A stretch of DNA of 64,000 nucleotides from Falsiroseomonas selenitidurans (lineage in GTDB: Bacteria > Pseudomonadota > Alphaproteobacteria > Acetobacterales > Acetobacteraceae), in the NCBI RefSeq assembly GCF_012103215.1, contig NZ_JAAVNE010000005.1, forward strand, positions 105,096 to 169,095. The letters run 5' to 3'. How positions within the stretch are numbered: position 1 is the first letter of the stretch; each line of letters starts with the position of its first letter. Shown here piece by piece: positions 63,278 through 64,000 of this stretch. A model generated the notes under the pieces. The model did no database searches. It had not been told where the DNA came from and saw only the letters and a list, made by a program, of their open reading frames with translations. The position numbers and the translations under genes are program-made.

Positions 63278-63922
63278 ATGCCCGACCCGATCCCCGTGAG
63301 CGCCTCCGATCTGCGCCAAGCGATGCGCGATCCGCGATACTGGCAATCAGGCCATCCGGAGCGTGGAGAGTACACGACATGGGTCGAAGGTGCCTTTCGG
63401 CAGCTTCACGAGGGCTCGGCTAACTCGGGCGGTCTCGTGTGGGTCAACCCCTACACGCGCACACGGGACGGCGAGACCGAGGAAGTCAGCGGTCATTTCC
63501 GCCACTCGGGCAGACAAGGTGGCCCGGGCGATCCAGGTGGCGATGCAGCCCGCGGCGCCGTCTCGGTCGAGAACGAGCAGGGTCGCGGCGTCGAGCGCCG
63601 AACCACCGTTCGCAACCTCTCGGGCCGCCTGATCGGTCGCTGCGAGACCCTTTCCGATGGCGGCCAGCTTTGCACCATGGCGATGCCGGATGGCGGCATC
63701 GTCGTGCAGGGCTTGCAGCCCGGCGAGGGAGAGTTCGTGCCCGTTGCCGCTCCAGCGGCTGCCTTTGCCTTCCCGGCGCTGCTGGGCGCCGCGACGGGCC
63801 TCTACAATTACCTGCCGAACCGGCCGCTGACAGCGCCACCTGGCAGTGCCACAGCAGAGACGCCCTTCCTGTATTTCTATCGCGGCTTCGAAGGGACTGA
63901 TACGCCCGGCGTCCTGCAGTGA
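63278..63922 (+). CDS. Unrecognised protein
   Basis: 214 residues from ATG 63278, which has AGGA 7 bases upstream; an in-frame ATG at 63254 adds 8 residues. I do not recognise a family. Visible parts are a polar N-terminal half rich in Gly, Arg and Thr (GEYTTWVEGAFRQLHEGS, WVNPYTRTRDGE), a middle segment with two Cys (GRCETLSDGGQLCTMAMPDGG), and a hydrophobic stretch AAPAAAFAFPALLGAATGLYNYLP that could be a membrane or buried segment. Its composition is less biased than its neighbours, which may suggest recent transfer. Confidence 0.55.
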   Translation: MPDPIPVSASDLRQAMRDPRYWQSGHPERGEYTTWVEGAFRQLHEGSANSGGLVWVNPYTRTRDGETEEVSGHFRHSGRQGGPGDPGGDAARGAVSVENEQGRGVERRTTVRNLSGRLIGRCETLSDGGQLCTMAMPDGGIVVQGLQPGEGEFVPVAAPAAAFAFPALLGAATGLYNYLPNRPLTAPPGSATAETPFLYFYRGFEGTDTPGVLQ

Positions 63923-64000
63923 CTCATGAGTGTTCCCACGGTCACGGCGAGTGTGATTCGCTGTCCTTCGTGCTTGGCGAGGGGGCGGCAATGGTGGCGG

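Overview
The window is very GC-rich bacterial DNA with long, tightly packed operons. The ntr block (dusB-ntrB-ntrC-ntrY-ntrX, then a D-amino-acid aminotransferase, hfq and hflX), an NDUFS4-type complex I subunit, an HvrA/H-NS-type nucleoid protein and two Bug/TctC binding proteins point to an alphaproteobacterium, most likely Acetobacteraceae (Roseomonas-like). That placement is inference from gene content, not from a marker-gene comparison.

Left block (1-14,100). A complete type I-E CRISPR-Cas locus on the + strand: the 3' end of cas3, then cas8e-cse2-cas7e-cas5e-cas6e-cas1-cas2 joined mostly by 4-bp stop/start overlaps, a 71-bp leader and an array of 66 repeats with 65 spacers at an exact 61-bp period. 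A gene for a secreted calcium-binding (RTX/M10-C type) protein follows. Behind it lies an isolated CRISPR repeat with a decayed partner exactly 61 bp away, then the 3' half of a tRNA-Pro with no 5' half, preceded by TGGTAGCC direct and inverted repeats. This looks like one end of an integrated island that carries the CRISPR-Cas locus.

Middle block (14,185-31,000). A possible GIY-YIG-like protein and a methyltransferase precede a catabolic cluster on the minus strand: FAD amine/amino-acid oxidase, oligopeptide-type binding protein, gamma-glutamyltransferase, metallo-beta-lactamase-fold hydrolase, alpha/beta hydrolase, with a LysR regulator. Then come a D-2-hydroxyacid dehydrogenase, two Bug binding proteins, an AhpD/CMD pair, an unusual single-chain nitrile-hydratase-like protein with a His/Asp-rich linker, and an isochorismatase-like amidase.

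Surface glycan block (29,432-40,739). Methyltransferases, GT2 and GT4 glycosyltransferases, a 1411-residue methyltransferase/coiled-coil/GT2/GT4/methyltransferase fusion, and GDP-mannose 4,6-dehydratase, which supplies the deoxysugar precursor.

Housekeeping block (40,800-64,000). A guanidinium-type SMR exporter, a DUF4239 membrane protein, NDUFS4, tRNA-Arg(TCT), DUF1398, MarR, H-NS-like protein, 1-Cys peroxiredoxin, cysK-cysE, enoyl-CoA hydratase, thiolase, ispDF, the ntr operon, dat, a HAD phosphatase, hfq-hflX, an inositol-phosphatase-family enzyme, greB and an unrecognised gene at the right edge. I saw no clearly new defence system. The most unusual items are the split CRISPR locus with its tRNA relic, the spacer pair differing in the seed, the nitrile-hydratase-like fusion and the glycan megafusion.
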